A program made the translations under genes and the position numbers. Source: Mycetocola zhujimingii (lineage in GTDB: Bacteria; Actinomycetota; Actinomycetes; Actinomycetales; Microbacteriaceae). Taken from it: 64,000 nt of DNA. The stretch spans positions 2,666,001-2,730,000 of the forward strand of contig NZ_CP026949.1 of the NCBI RefSeq assembly GCF_003065425.1. Direction: 5' to 3'. The notes beneath the pieces were generated by a model, which saw nothing but the letters and a program-made list of their open reading frames with translations, ran no database searches and was not told where the DNA came from. Of the stretch, positions 1 through 8,341 are shown piece by piece (positions within the stretch are counted from its first letter, which is position 1; the number at the start of each line of letters is the position of its first letter).

Positions 1-636
1 CTCATCGACACGGGCCCACGGCAGGAGCACCCGCCCGAGGAGCACGAGGAGCACGTCGAAGACGACGGCGATCAGCACGGTCCCGACGATTCCGGTCAGA
101 ATTTCGGTCGGAAAGTTGCGCTGGTACCCATCGGTGAAGAGGTACCCGAGTCCGCTCATCCCCACCAGGGCACCGAGCGTCACGAGGCTGACGGTACTCG
201 TCGACACTACGCGGAGCCCGGCGAGAAGAACCGGACCGGCCAGCGGCAGCTCGACCTGCCAGAACCGGCGCCACGCTCCAAAGCCAACGGCGGTCGACGA
301 CGAAATGACGTCCCGCGACACCGCCTCGAAGGCATCCGTCGCCGTTCTCACCATCAGGGCAATCGCGTAGATCGTCAGCGTGACGATGAGGTTGAGCGGA
401 TTGAGAATCTTCGTCCCGAGGAGAGTGGGCATGGCAACGATGAGCGCGAGCGATGGAATCGTGTAGAGCAGGCCGCAGACGGTGAGCACGACACCTCGCG
501 ACACTCTGAACCGGTAGGCGAACCAGCCGATCGGCACAGCGATCACAAAGCCACAGATGATGGGTGCGATGCTCAGCAGAACGTGGGCAACCGTGAGGCT
601 CCAGATCTGCTCGAAGTTCGCGAAGACCCACGTCAT
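1..636 (-). CDS. Osmoprotectant-type ABC transporter permease (3' end outside window)
   Basis: This is an integral membrane permease of the ProW/OpuCB type, which carries glycine betaine or similar solutes across the membrane with its ATPase partner. Reading the minus strand from the ATG at 636 gives an open frame of 212 codons that runs off the left edge without a stop. It shows several hydrophobic segments and the permease loop typical of binding-protein-dependent importers (AFEAVSRDV...GAWRRFWQVELPLAGP, the EAA-type coupling helix, about residues 99-129). The start codon overlaps the TGA of the upstream ATPase gene (ATGA), so the two are translationally coupled. The start is well supported; the substrate is inferred from family resemblance only. 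The C terminus is missing because of the window edge, not because of mutation. Confidence 0.85.
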   Translation of the reverse strand, partial: MTWVFANFEQIWSLTVAHVLLSIAPIICGFVIAVPIGWFAYRFRVSRGVVLTVCGLLYTIPSLALIVAMPTLLGTKILNPLNLIVTLTIYAIALMVRTATDAFEAVSRDVISSSTAVGFGAWRRFWQVELPLAGPVLLAGLRVVSTSTVSLVTLGALVGMSGLGYLFTDGYQRNFPTEILTGIVGTVLIAVVFDVLLVLLGRVLLPWARVDE

Positions 637-1472
637 GCCGGGGTACTCGGCTCTCGCTCAGGACGCTTGAGGACGCCGGCGAGCCTGCCTGTGCCGTCGA
701 AGACGACGTCCTTTCCGTCCACGGTTCGGATCGAGAGCGACCGACGCCCCCGTTCCGCCCCAATAAACGTGTCAACGAACTCATCGGCCGGGTTGGCCAG
801 GATCTCGTCGGGCGTCCCCATCTGCGCGATTCGCCCTCCGGCCTTGAGAATGACCACCTGGTCGCCGAGCAGGAACGCCTCGTCGATGTCGTGGGTGACG
901 AAAACAATGGTCTTCGCGAGGTCGCTTTGAATCCGCAGCAGTTCCTGCTGCAGTTCACTTCGCACCAGCGGGTCGACGGCGCCGAACGGTTCGTCCATCA
1001 GCAGGATGTTCGGGTTGGTGGCGAGGCCCCGCGCCACCCCGACCCGCTGCTGCTGCCCGCCGGAAAGCTGCGATGGGTAGCGGTGAGCAATCGCACGGTC
1101 GAGCCCGACGGTGTCCATGAGCACAAGCGCGGCCTCTCGCGCTGGCCCCTTTTTGACACCGGAGAGCAGCGGAACCGTCGCAACGTTATCGACGACCGTC
1201 CGGTGAGGGAGGAGTCCGGAGTTCTGCATCACGTAACCGATCCGCCGACGAAGGGCGACGGGCTCGAGCGTGGAAATGTCGTCGTTGTCGATATGAATGG
1301 CGCCGCCGCTCGGGTCGACCATCCGATTGATCATGCGGAGCAGCGTGGTTTTTCCGCAACCGGATGACCCGACGAAGACCGTTGTCGTGCGTGACGGAAT
1401 CTCGATGCTGAAGTCATCGACCGCGAGGGTTCCGTCGGGGAACCGCTTCGATACTGCGTCAAAAGTGATCAT
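633..1472 (-). CDS. Osmoprotectant-type ABC transporter ATP-binding protein
   Basis: This cytoplasmic ATPase subunit powers the importer whose permease follows it with a 4-base overlap. The 279-residue protein has Walker A (GSSGCGKTT, residues 35-43), the Q-loop (YVMQNSGLLPH), the signature LSGGQQQR and Walker B (ILLMDEPFGAVD) followed by the H-loop (VTHDIDEA). The resemblance is to the OpuCA/ProV group. It is shorter than classic ProV, with only a short C-terminal extension (residues about 230-279) in place of tandem CBS domains. I chose the ATG at 1472 because a CAGGGGG ribosome site lies 8 bases upstream; a GTG at 1493 would add seven residues and has no such site. Binding protein and further permease genes presumably lie left of the window. 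Confidence 0.85.
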   Translation of the reverse strand: MITFDAVSKRFPDGTLAVDDFSIEIPSRTTTVFVGSSGCGKTTLLRMINRMVDPSGGAIHIDNDDISTLEPVALRRRIGYVMQNSGLLPHRTVVDNVATVPLLSGVKKGPAREAALVLMDTVGLDRAIAHRYPSQLSGGQQQRVGVARGLATNPNILLMDEPFGAVDPLVRSELQQELLRIQSDLAKTIVFVTHDIDEAFLLGDQVVILKAGGRIAQMGTPDEILANPADEFVDTFIGAERGRRSLSIRTVDGKDVVFDGTGRLAGVLKRPEREPSTPA

Positions 1473-1601
1473 GTCGTTGAACCCCCTGAGCACACTGCTG
1501 TCGGTGACTCCGGTTCAGCGTATCCAGAACTGCCCCGAGCGCACCAGCTACTTATGACTGATGGACCCGGAAACTGCGACAGGCTAGGGTACTTCGCTGG
1601 C

Positions 1602-1970
1602 TCAGGCGGGCGTTTGCTGGTGTGCAGCAACCTGCCACGAACCGTCGCCGTAGAGATAGGTCGTTGTCATGCGCAACTGCACCGTCTCGTCGCCGCGGGT
1701 CGCGACGGCACGATACGCGAGGATCCCGCTGTGCTCCTCCAGCCGGATGAGGGCTGGTTCGTGGATTTCGTAGGAGTCCCACGGCGTGACACCGGCAAAG
1801 GCTTTGGCCACATCGTCGCGACCGAAAACCGCACCTTCAACGATCATGAGCGCATCGCGGGTCATTTCGCGTGCGTAGTGGTGGCCGCCGTGTCCGGCCA
1901 GGATTGCTTTCCAGCCCTCGTGCTCTTCGCGGAGGAGGATGGCGGGCAAATCATCGGTGATCAGAGTCAT
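1602..1970 (-). CDS. Small NTF2/SnoaL-like (DUF4440-type) protein
   Basis: A 122-residue soluble protein with the alternating helix/strand pattern of the NTF2-like cone fold: DVAKAFAGVTPWDSYEIHEP in the middle, then AYRAVATRGDETVQLRMTTTYLY and a closing GSWQVAAHQQTP strand. The last pattern (xGxWxVxxHQxTP) is typical of DUF4440 proteins, many of which bind small ligands or have ketosteroid-isomerase-like folds with no known substrate. A single gene between two minus-strand units; it has its own -10 element with six bases to the ATG, so it is probably leaderless. No catalytic residue can be assigned and no function is proposed. Confidence 0.75.
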   Translation of the reverse strand: MTLITDDLPAILLREEHEGWKAILAGHGGHHYAREMTRDALMIVEGAVFGRDDVAKAFAGVTPWDSYEIHEPALIRLEEHSGILAYRAVATRGDETVQLRMTTTYLYGDGSWQVAAHQQTPA

Positions 1971-1976
1971 GGCCTC

Positions 1977-1982
1977 ACGCTA
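1977..1982 (-). promoter_or_regulatory. -10 element for leaderless transcription of the DUF4440-type gene
   Basis: The minus strand reads TAGCGT, then six bases (GAGGCC), then the ATG at 1970. A TANNNT box at this spacing places the transcription start on the start codon. No convincing -35 hexamer is visible. Confidence 0.5.
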
Positions 1983-2010
1983 CCCCCAGGCACCGCACCC
2001 GTGTCGAGGC

Positions 2011-2670
2011 TTAAGTCGCGCGGCCGGTCACAGCGTCGAAGCTCACGTGCTGCATCACCCAGGAGTGCATCGCGACAGCCGCGGCCGCCGATGCGTTGAT
2101 CGATCGGGTCGACCCGAACTGACTGATCTCGAGAACAGCATCCGACGCTTCGATCGCCTCGGGCGACAAGCCTGGCCCCTCCTGGCCGAACAGCATGACG
2201 CACCGCTCAGGAAGCGCGAAGGTCTCGATGAGCACCGAGCCCGGCACATTGTCGATCCCGATCACGGGCATGCCCTCGGCCTTCGCCCACTCGACGAGCG
2301 CCGCGATATCCGGGTGGTGAACGACGTGCTGGTAGCGATCGGTCACCATCGCACCCCGCTTGTTCCACCGCCGGCGCCCGACGATGTGCACGGTATCTGC
2401 GGCGAAGGCGTTCGCGGTGCGCACGATCGACCCGATGTTCATGTCGTGCTGCCAGTTTTCGATGGCGACGTGAAACGGATGCCTGTGCTCGTCGAGGTCA
2501 GCGACGATGGCGTCGAGTTTCCAATAGCGGTACCGGTCGATCACATTGCGGGTGTCACCGTGTGCGAGCAGTTCGGCGTCGTAATAGTCCTCGACGGGCC
2601 ACTCACCACTCCACGGACCTACTCCGTTGGTCGATAACTCGTGGGTGGGGGTGTTCGTCGTTTCAGGCAC
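2011..2670 (-). CDS. TrmH/SpoU-family RNA 2'-O-methyltransferase
   Basis: A SAM-dependent methyltransferase of the knotted SPOUT fold, expected to modify ribose 2'-OH in tRNA or rRNA. From the GTG at 2670 the protein has 219 residues. Family motif 1 is seen as ENWQHDMNIGSIVRTANAF (N and R conserved), motif 2 as VMLFGQEGPGLSPEAI and motif 3 as LEISQFGSTRSINASAAAAV, which together form the SAM-binding trefoil knot. The open frame continues upstream to 2874 but that part is antisense to the P-type ATPase and is unlikely to be translated. The GTG is preceded by TACCCT with six bases between, which supports a leaderless start. The exact RNA target cannot be read from the sequence. Divergent from the ATPase gene. 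Confidence 0.85.
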   Translation of the reverse strand: MPETTNTPTHELSTNGVGPWSGEWPVEDYYDAELLAHGDTRNVIDRYRYWKLDAIVADLDEHRHPFHVAIENWQHDMNIGSIVRTANAFAADTVHIVGRRRWNKRGAMVTDRYQHVVHHPDIAALVEWAKAEGMPVIGIDNVPGSVLIETFALPERCVMLFGQEGPGLSPEAIEASDAVLEISQFGSTRSINASAAAAVAMHSWVMQHVSFDAVTGRAT

Positions 2671-2676
2671 AAAGAC

Positions 2677-2682
2677 AGGGTA
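2677..2682 (-). promoter_or_regulatory. -10 element for leaderless transcription of the SpoU methyltransferase gene
   Basis: Minus strand TACCCT-GTCTTT-GTG, with the GTG at 2670. The six-base gap matches the other leaderless starts in this window and decides the start codon against the longer open frame. Confidence 0.5.
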
Positions 2683-2713
2683 GCCGGGCAGCCTGAATGG
2701 GAGACACTGGGGT

Positions 2714-5524
2714 ATGGAGTCCCTGCCGAAAACCCCGCGTGACCCGTCACTCGCCCCCTCCCTGGAGTTGGCGGACCAGCTCGGCGTTGATCCGACCGTT
2801 GGGCTGACCTCCGATGAAGCAGCGCGGCGGCTCGCGGCAGACGGCCCAAACGAACTTCGCGGCAAGGCGCCCATCCCCGTCTGGCGGAAACTGCTCGCCC
2901 AGTTCGAGGACCCTCTGATCTATCTGCTGCTCGCTGCAGTGGCCATTTCACTCGCCGCCTGGATCGTTGAGGGAGCCCACGGCGTTCCGATCGACGCGGT
3001 CGTCATCTTCGCGATCGTTCTGCTCAACGCGATCCTCGGTTTTGCGCAGGAAGCCAGGGCCGAAGATGCTGTGGCAGCGCTCAGCACCATGACCGCGGCG
3101 ACGTCGACAGTCCTCCGGGACGGCAGGCTCGCCACGATCCCATCGTCAGAACTCGTTCGCGGGGACATCCTCGTGCTCGGTGAGGGCGACGCTGTCGGCG
3201 CCGATGGTCGCCTGCTCTCGGCGAGCGGGCTGAGGATCGCGGAAGCATCGCTCACGGGTGAGAGCGAGGCCGTGACGAAACATCCGCAGCAGCTCACCGC
3301 CCCTGCGCCACTGGGCGACCGGATCAACATGGTGTTCAAGGGCACAGCCGTCACCCAGGGGGTCGGCAGGGCGGTCATTACCGGTACAGGCATGAACACC
3401 GAAGTCGGCTCGATCGCCGACATGCTTGACGCGACTGTCGAGGAGCCGACGCCCCTGCAAAACGAGGTCGCCCGCATCGGCAGGATTCTCGGCATCATCG
3501 TCATTGCGATCGCGATCACCGTGATGGGCACGATCATCATCGTGAACGGGGTGTCGTCGATCAGCGACCTCGTCATCGTTCTCCTGCTCGGCGTCTCCCT
3601 CGCCGTCGCCGCCGTCCCCGAGGGTCTCCCGGCGATCCTGAGCGTCGTCCTCTCGATCGGTGTACGCCGCATGGCGAAACGCAACGCGGTGGTCAAGCAG
3701 CTGAGCTCAGTCGAAGCGCTCGGATCGGCATCCGTCATCTGCACGGATAAAACGGGCACACTGACCCGAAACGAGATGACGATCGAGCGCGTTGTCACGT
3801 CGTCGGGATCCGTCGACGTCACTGGGGTCGGCTACCGCCCCCAGGGTGCTGTGCTCCACAACGGTGCGCCCCTCTCCGACCCTGCACTGCGTCTGGAGAC
3901 CGAACTCCTTCTCGGTGCCGGCTCACTTGCCAACAACGCCCAGCTGGCCGAACGCAACGGTCAGTGGGAGATCCAGGGAGACCCCACCGAGGCGGCATTC
4001 CTCGTCGCCGCTGCCAAGCTCGACGACACAGCAACCCGGATCGACCGGTTCGAACGTACCGCCGAGATCCCCTTCACGTCCGACCGCAAGATGATGTCGG
4101 CGGTGTGCCGCGAAAAAACCGACGGTGCCCCTGTGCTCTTCAGCAAGGGCGCACCGGACGTTCTGCTCGACCGGTGCACCCGGATCCAGGTCGGCACCGA
4201 GGTCGTCGAACTCACCGACGACCTCAAGCGGCGAGCGCTTGATGACGTCGAGGCGCTGTCGGCTGAGGCTTTCCGGACTCTTGGCGTTGCGTACCGCGCG
4301 CTATCGGACGACGACCAGCCCCTCGATGAGGTCGACGAATCAATCGAGAACGGACTCGTCTACGCCGGTGTCGTCGGCATCATCGATCCCCCGAGGGATG
4401 AAGCGGGTCGCGCCATCGCCGAAGCCCACCGTGCAGGCATCCGCGTCATCATGATCACGGGAGACCACCCGTCAACAGCGGCACGCATCGCTGCCGACCT
4501 GGGGATCATCGCGCCGGGACAGCGCGCCGTAACCGGTACCGAACTCGACGCCCTCGACGACAACCAGCTCAGGGAAAAGGTCAGAGAATTCTCGGTGTAC
4601 GCCCGGGTTGCCCCAGAGCACAAGCTCAGACTCGTCGATGCGCTGCAGGACGATGGCCAAATCGTCGCGATGACGGGGGACGGTGTGAACGACGCCCCGG
4701 CGCTCAAGTCCGCCGACATCGGCGTCGCCATGGGCATCACCGGTACCGAGGTCACGAAGGAAGCGGCGCGGATGATCCTCGCCGACGACAACTTCGCAAC
4801 CATCGTCGCGGCCGTGCGCCAGGGCAGGGTGATCTTCGACAACATCAGGAAGTTCCTGCGCTACCTGCTCTCCTCAAATATGGGTGAGGTGCTCACCGTG
4901 TTCCTTGGTGTGCTCCTCGCCGGCGCCATCGGCCTGTCGGAGGCATCGAACGAGGCCATCGTGCTCCCCCTCCTCGCCACCCAGATCCTCTGGATCAACC
5001 TGCTCACCGACTCAGGGCCTGCACTCGCGATGGGTGTCGACCCCGAAATCGATGACGTCATGGCTCGAAAACCGCGAAAGCTCTCCGACCGTGCCATCGA
5101 CGGGCGGATGTGGGGAGGGATCCTCTCGGTCGGCTTCGTGATGGCCGTTGTGACACTGCTGACCATCGATCTGTTCCTGCCAGGCGGGTTCGTGCCTGGC
5201 GAGGATTCACTCGAGGTCGCCCGCACCGCCGGGTTCACCACGCTCGTGCTTGCCCAGTTGTTCAACGCACTCAACGCTCGTTCCGAGGTCACCTCCGCGT
5301 TCCACGGCCTGTTCACCAACGGCTGGCTCTGGGGAGCGATTGCGCTCAGCCTCGTGCTGCAGATCGCGGTCGTCAATCTCCCGTTCCTGCAGGTCGCCTT
5401 CGGAACAGCTCCGCTCGGCCTGCATCACTGGCTCATCTGTACCGCGCTCGCCTCCTGCGTGCTGTGGTTCGACGAGCTACGGAAAATCGTCCTTCGTTCG
5501 CCCCTTTTCGGCACACCGAAATAG
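2714..5524 (+). CDS. P2A-type cation-transporting ATPase (Ca2+/Mn2+ class)
   Basis: A 936-residue membrane pump that moves a divalent cation, most likely calcium or manganese outwards, using a phosphoaspartate intermediate. It shows the N-terminal cation-ATPase domain (about residues 15-75), the TGES actuator motif in the first cytoplasmic loop, PEGLP in transmembrane helix 4 (typical of SERCA-like P2A pumps), the phosphorylated Asp345 in DKTGTLT, KGAPD in the nucleotide domain and GDGVND at 655-660. The C terminus holds the remaining six helices. Length and motif order are complete. It sits directly upstream of mntH-mntR, and its last codons carry the first of two palindromes over the mntH promoter. 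Manganese or calcium export is inference from the class and neighbours. Confidence 0.92.
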   Translation: MESLPKTPRDPSLAPSLELADQLGVDPTVGLTSDEAARRLAADGPNELRGKAPIPVWRKLLAQFEDPLIYLLLAAVAISLAAWIVEGAHGVPIDAVVIFAIVLLNAILGFAQEARAEDAVAALSTMTAATSTVLRDGRLATIPSSELVRGDILVLGEGDAVGADGRLLSASGLRIAEASLTGESEAVTKHPQQLTAPAPLGDRINMVFKGTAVTQGVGRAVITGTGMNTEVGSIADMLDATVEEPTPLQNEVARIGRILGIIVIAIAITVMGTIIIVNGVSSISDLVIVLLLGVSLAVAAVPEGLPAILSVVLSIGVRRMAKRNAVVKQLSSVEALGSASVICTDKTGTLTRNEMTIERVVTSSGSVDVTGVGYRPQGAVLHNGAPLSDPALRLETELLLGAGSLANNAQLAERNGQWEIQGDPTEAAFLVAAAKLDDTATRIDRFERTAEIPFTSDRKMMSAVCREKTDGAPVLFSKGAPDVLLDRCTRIQVGTEVVELTDDLKRRALDDVEALSAEAFRTLGVAYRALSDDDQPLDEVDESIENGLVYAGVVGIIDPPRDEAGRAIAEAHRAGIRVIMITGDHPSTAARIAADLGIIAPGQRAVTGTELDALDDNQLREKVREFSVYARVAPEHKLRLVDALQDDGQIVAMTGDGVNDAPALKSADIGVAMGITGTEVTKEAARMILADDNFATIVAAVRQGRVIFDNIRKFLRYLLSSNMGEVLTVFLGVLLAGAIGLSEASNEAIVLPLLATQILWINLLTDSGPALAMGVDPEIDDVMARKPRKLSDRAIDGRMWGGILSVGFVMAVVTLLTIDLFLPGGFVPGEDSLEVARTAGFTTLVLAQLFNALNARSEVTSAFHGLFTNGWLWGAIALSLVLQIAVVNLPFLQVAFGTAPLGLHHWLICTALASCVLWFDELRKIVLRSPLFGTPK

Positions 5525-5547
5525 CATTAGGGTTTCGGTATGCCGAA
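5506..5547 (+). promoter_or_regulatory. mntH promoter with two MntR-like palindromes
   Basis: Two related inverted repeats flank a -10 box. Site 1 (5506-5521) is TTTCGG-CACA-CCGAAA. Site 2 (5534-5547) is TTCGG-TATG-CCGAA and contains the mntH start codon. They are spaced 27 bases apart. Between them TAGGGT (5528-5533) lies six bases before the ATG, so the transcript is probably leaderless. Site 1 would cover the -35 region and spacer, and site 2 the start point. A DtxR-family repressor is encoded by the next gene but one, so manganese-dependent repression is the natural reading. Confidence 0.7.
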
Positions 5548-6811
5548 GCCTCTCGCCGACGTGGAGCCAGCTCAACCCGCTGCGCCGAAGCGCGCAACGC
5601 GGCCTCGGCTCATCTGGCTGCTTGGCCCTGCGCTGGTTGCCGGCGTTGCCTATCTCGACCCGGGCAACGTCGCGAGCAACATGACGGCAGGCGCCCAGTA
5701 CGGGTACCTGCTGGTGTGGGTGGTCGTCGTCGGCAATGTGATGGCGTGGCTCATCCAGTACCTCTCCGCCAAGCTCGGCATCGTCACGGGCAAGAGCCTT
5801 CCCGAGGTGCTCGGGGAACGCATCAAGAACCGACCGGCACGCATCGCGTACTGGGTCCAGGCCGAACTCGTCGCGATGGCGACCGACCTCGCCGAGATCA
5901 TCGGGGGCGCCGTTGCCCTCTACCTCCTGTTCGACCTCCCCCTGCTTCTCGGCGGCATCATCACCGGCACCGTCTCGATGGTCATGCTCGCGGTGCAGTC
6001 CCGTCGGGGACCCCGTGCGTTCGAGGGCATCATCGTCAGCCTGCTCGTCATCATCGCCATCGGATTCAGCGCTGGCGTATTCATCTCCCCACCGGATGCC
6101 GGCGGCGTGGTCGCGGGGCTCGTGCCGCGATTCGACGGCGCGGGTTCTGTCCTGCTCGCCGCATCCATCCTCGGCGCAACGATCATGCCGCACGCCATCT
6201 ACGCGCACTCGGCCCTCACCCGCGATCGTTTCGCGGTGCGCGCCGCGGGCCTCACGACGGCGCGACTTCTCCGCGTGACCCGCTGGGATGTCTCCATCGC
6301 CATGCTCATCGCGGGCAGCGTCAACCTGGCGATCCTCCTGCTCGCGGCCACCAACCTGGCGGGCGTACCAGGAACCGACAGTCTCGAGGGAGCGCACGCC
6401 GCCCTCGAGGCCTCGATCGGCCCCGTCGTCGCGACGTTATTCGCGGTGGGACTGCTCGCCTCGGGCCTCGCGTCAACGTCCGTCGGAGCGTACGCGGGTG
6501 CCGAAATCATGCAGGGACTGTTGCGCGTCCGCATCCCGCTTCTCCTTCGGCGCCTCATCTCCCTCATCCCTGCGCTGCTCCTCCTCGCGTCAGGCTTCGA
6601 CCCCACCCTCGCCCTCGTGCTCAGCCAGGTCGTGCTGTCGTTCGGAATTCCGTTCGCCCTCATTCCCCTGGTGTTCATCACGGCGAAGCGGCCGATCCTC
6701 GGTGGGTTCGCGAACCGCTGGTTTACGACAATCGGGGGCGCCGTGGCATCCGTTCTTCTCGTCGGCCTCAATGCCCTGCTGCTGTTCCTGCTGCTCACCG
6801 GTGCCGAATAG
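5540..6811 (+). CDS. mntH: Nramp-family divalent metal (Mn2+) transporter
   Basis: A proton-coupled importer of manganese (and usually Fe2+) in the cytoplasmic membrane, 423 residues with about eleven hydrophobic segments. The metal-binding motif DPGN is in the first helix (residues 40-43) and the second essential motif, MPHAIYAHS, in helix 6 (216-224), with the Met that gives the family its transition-metal preference. The ATG at 5540 sits inside a palindrome and six bases after a TAGGGT box, consistent with a leaderless message. The gene is followed after 11 bases by a DtxR-type regulator, forming a manganese uptake and control unit. It is preceded by a P2A ATPase that may handle export of the same ion. 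Confidence 0.93.
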   Translation: MPKPLADVEPAQPAAPKRATRPRLIWLLGPALVAGVAYLDPGNVASNMTAGAQYGYLLVWVVVVGNVMAWLIQYLSAKLGIVTGKSLPEVLGERIKNRPARIAYWVQAELVAMATDLAEIIGGAVALYLLFDLPLLLGGIITGTVSMVMLAVQSRRGPRAFEGIIVSLLVIIAIGFSAGVFISPPDAGGVVAGLVPRFDGAGSVLLAASILGATIMPHAIYAHSALTRDRFAVRAAGLTTARLLRVTRWDVSIAMLIAGSVNLAILLLAATNLAGVPGTDSLEGAHAALEASIGPVVATLFAVGLLASGLASTSVGAYAGAEIMQGLLRVRIPLLLRRLISLIPALLLLASGFDPTLALVLSQVVLSFGIPFALIPLVFITAKRPILGGFANRWFTTIGGAVASVLLVGLNALLLFLLLTGAE

Positions 6812-6822
6812 GGTGGGTTGCC

Positions 6823-7461
6823 ATGAAGCTGTCGAAGTCGGTGATCGAGAACTACCTCAAGACGATCTACGCGCACACCGAGTGGCAGGCTGACCCGATC
6901 ACCCCGTCGGTTCTCGCCGAGCGGCTCGGTCTGGCACCGTCGACGGTCACCGAGATGGTCAAGAAACTCGCCGCAGCCGGACTCGTCACCCACGTTCGCT
7001 ACGGCGCGATCACACTCACCGATTCCGGGAGGCTCGAAGCCGTCGGCATCATCCGTCGGCACAGGCTCGTCGAGACCTGGCTCGTGCGCGAGATGGACTA
7101 CGGCTGGGACGAGGTGCACGATGAGGCCGAGATCCTCGAGCACGCCATCAGCGACAGGCTGCTCGAGAGCATCGATGCCAGGCTCGGTCACCCCGACCGT
7201 GACCCGCACGGAGATCCGATCCCGGCCAGCGATGGCACGGTGAGGCGCGAGGATGCCGTCATGGTCGGCGCCGCGGCGACCGGTCACACAGGGGTCGTTC
7301 TTCGGATCAGCGATCGTGACCCGGCACTCCTGCGGACCCTCGACGCTGCGGGTGTCGACATCGGAACAACGGTGACGGTCGACGACAGCGGTGTCGTCGC
7401 CAGCGATGTTCGAATCCCCCTCGACGGTGCCGCGGCATCCGCCATCTGGGTAAGCGCCTGA
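6823..7461 (+). CDS. mntR: DtxR/MntR-family metal-dependent transcriptional repressor
   Basis: A 212-residue iron/manganese-dependent repressor that dimerises, binds metal and blocks promoters. Residues 1-65 form the winged helix (VLAERLGLAPSTVTEMVKKLAAAGLV...ITLTDSGR). The next segment supplies dimerisation and metal ligands (RRHRLVETWLV, DEVHDEAEILEHAIS). The C-terminal part after about 135 resembles the FeoA/SH3-like third domain of DtxR rather than the short two-domain Bacillus MntR. The ATG at 6823 follows mntH by 11 bases in the same operon. Its probable targets are the paired palindromes at 5506-5547. MntR identity rests on linkage with mntH; iron regulation is the alternative. Confidence 0.88.
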   Translation: MKLSKSVIENYLKTIYAHTEWQADPITPSVLAERLGLAPSTVTEMVKKLAAAGLVTHVRYGAITLTDSGRLEAVGIIRRHRLVETWLVREMDYGWDEVHDEAEILEHAISDRLLESIDARLGHPDRDPHGDPIPASDGTVRREDAVMVGAAATGHTGVVLRISDRDPALLRTLDAAGVDIGTTVTVDDSGVVASDVRIPLDGAAASAIWVSA

Positions 7462-7518
7462 TCCCCGCCCCCTCGACAGGTCCCCGCCTTACACTGAAAC
7501 CACAACCGAAGGAGCCGA

Positions 7519-8319
7519 ATGACCCGTCGCGATGAAGTTGAATGCTGGTTGACCGATATGGATGGCGTGCTCGTCCACGAGAATCGCCCACTCCCCGGAG
7601 CCGCCGAGCTGCTTCAGCAGTGGCGCGACCAGGGCAAGCCGTATCTCGTGCTCACCAACAACTCGATCTTCACCCCTCGGGATCTGAGCGCACGTCTTCG
7701 CTCGTCAGGGCTGGAAGTGCCCGAGGAATTCATCTGGACCTCGGCGCTCGCCACTGCCGCCTTCCTCAAGGACCAGATGCCAGGCGGATCAGCCTTCGTC
7801 ATCGGCGAGGCCGGCATCACGACGGCCCTGCACGAGGCCGGGTTCATCATGACCGAGACCGCTCCCGACTACGTCGTCGTCGGCGAGACCCGCAACTACT
7901 CCTTCGAGGCGATCACGAAGGCGATCCGGCTGATCAACAACGGCGCCAGGTTCATCGCGACGAACCCGGATGCCACAGGCCCGAGTGCCGACGGCCCGAT
8001 GCCAGCGACCGGAGCGATCGCTGCCCTCATCACGAAGGCAACGGGCAAGGAGCCGTACATCGTCGGCAAGCCGAACCCGATGATGTTCCGATCGGCCCTC
8101 AACAAGATCGGCGCCCACTCCGAGAACACCGGCATGATCGGTGACCGCATGGACACCGACGTCGTCGCGGGAATCGAGGCCGGGCTCCACACGATTCTGG
8201 TGCTGACCGGGATTTCAGATGAGAAGGAAATCGCCAGGTACCCGTTCAGGCCATCCGAGATCCTCGGCGGCGTTGTCGACCTGCTCGAGCACAATCCGAT
8301 CGAGTCAGAGGTCGTCTAG
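7519..8319 (+). CDS. HAD-IIA family sugar-phosphatase (NagD-like)
   Basis: A 266-residue cytoplasmic phosphatase of the haloacid dehalogenase superfamily, subclass IIA with a C2 cap. Motif I is WLTDMDGVL (nucleophile Asp13, general acid Asp15), motif II the Ser/Thr-type LTNNSI, and motifs III/IV are KPNP (the IIA lysine) and GDRMDTDVVAGIEAG. The cap lies between about residues 80 and 190. NagD-like enzymes hydrolyse small phosphomonoesters such as UMP or sugar phosphates; the physiological substrate cannot be chosen from sequence. A GAAGGAG ribosome site 5 bases ahead of the ATG fixes the start. Single gene, convergent with the septum-formation-like gene. Confidence 0.87.
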   Translation: MTRRDEVECWLTDMDGVLVHENRPLPGAAELLQQWRDQGKPYLVLTNNSIFTPRDLSARLRSSGLEVPEEFIWTSALATAAFLKDQMPGGSAFVIGEAGITTALHEAGFIMTETAPDYVVVGETRNYSFEAITKAIRLINNGARFIATNPDATGPSADGPMPATGAIAALITKATGKEPYIVGKPNPMMFRSALNKIGAHSENTGMIGDRMDTDVVAGIEAGLHTILVLTGISDEKEIARYPFRPSEILGGVVDLLEHNPIESEVV

Positions 8320-8341
8320 TCGACCAGGTCGCTTGGGCCGT

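Noticed and set aside
2671-2874. N-terminal extension of the SpoU methyltransferase
   Set aside because: It is antisense to the P-type ATPase and has no family similarity; a -10 box six bases before the GTG at 2670 decides the start.
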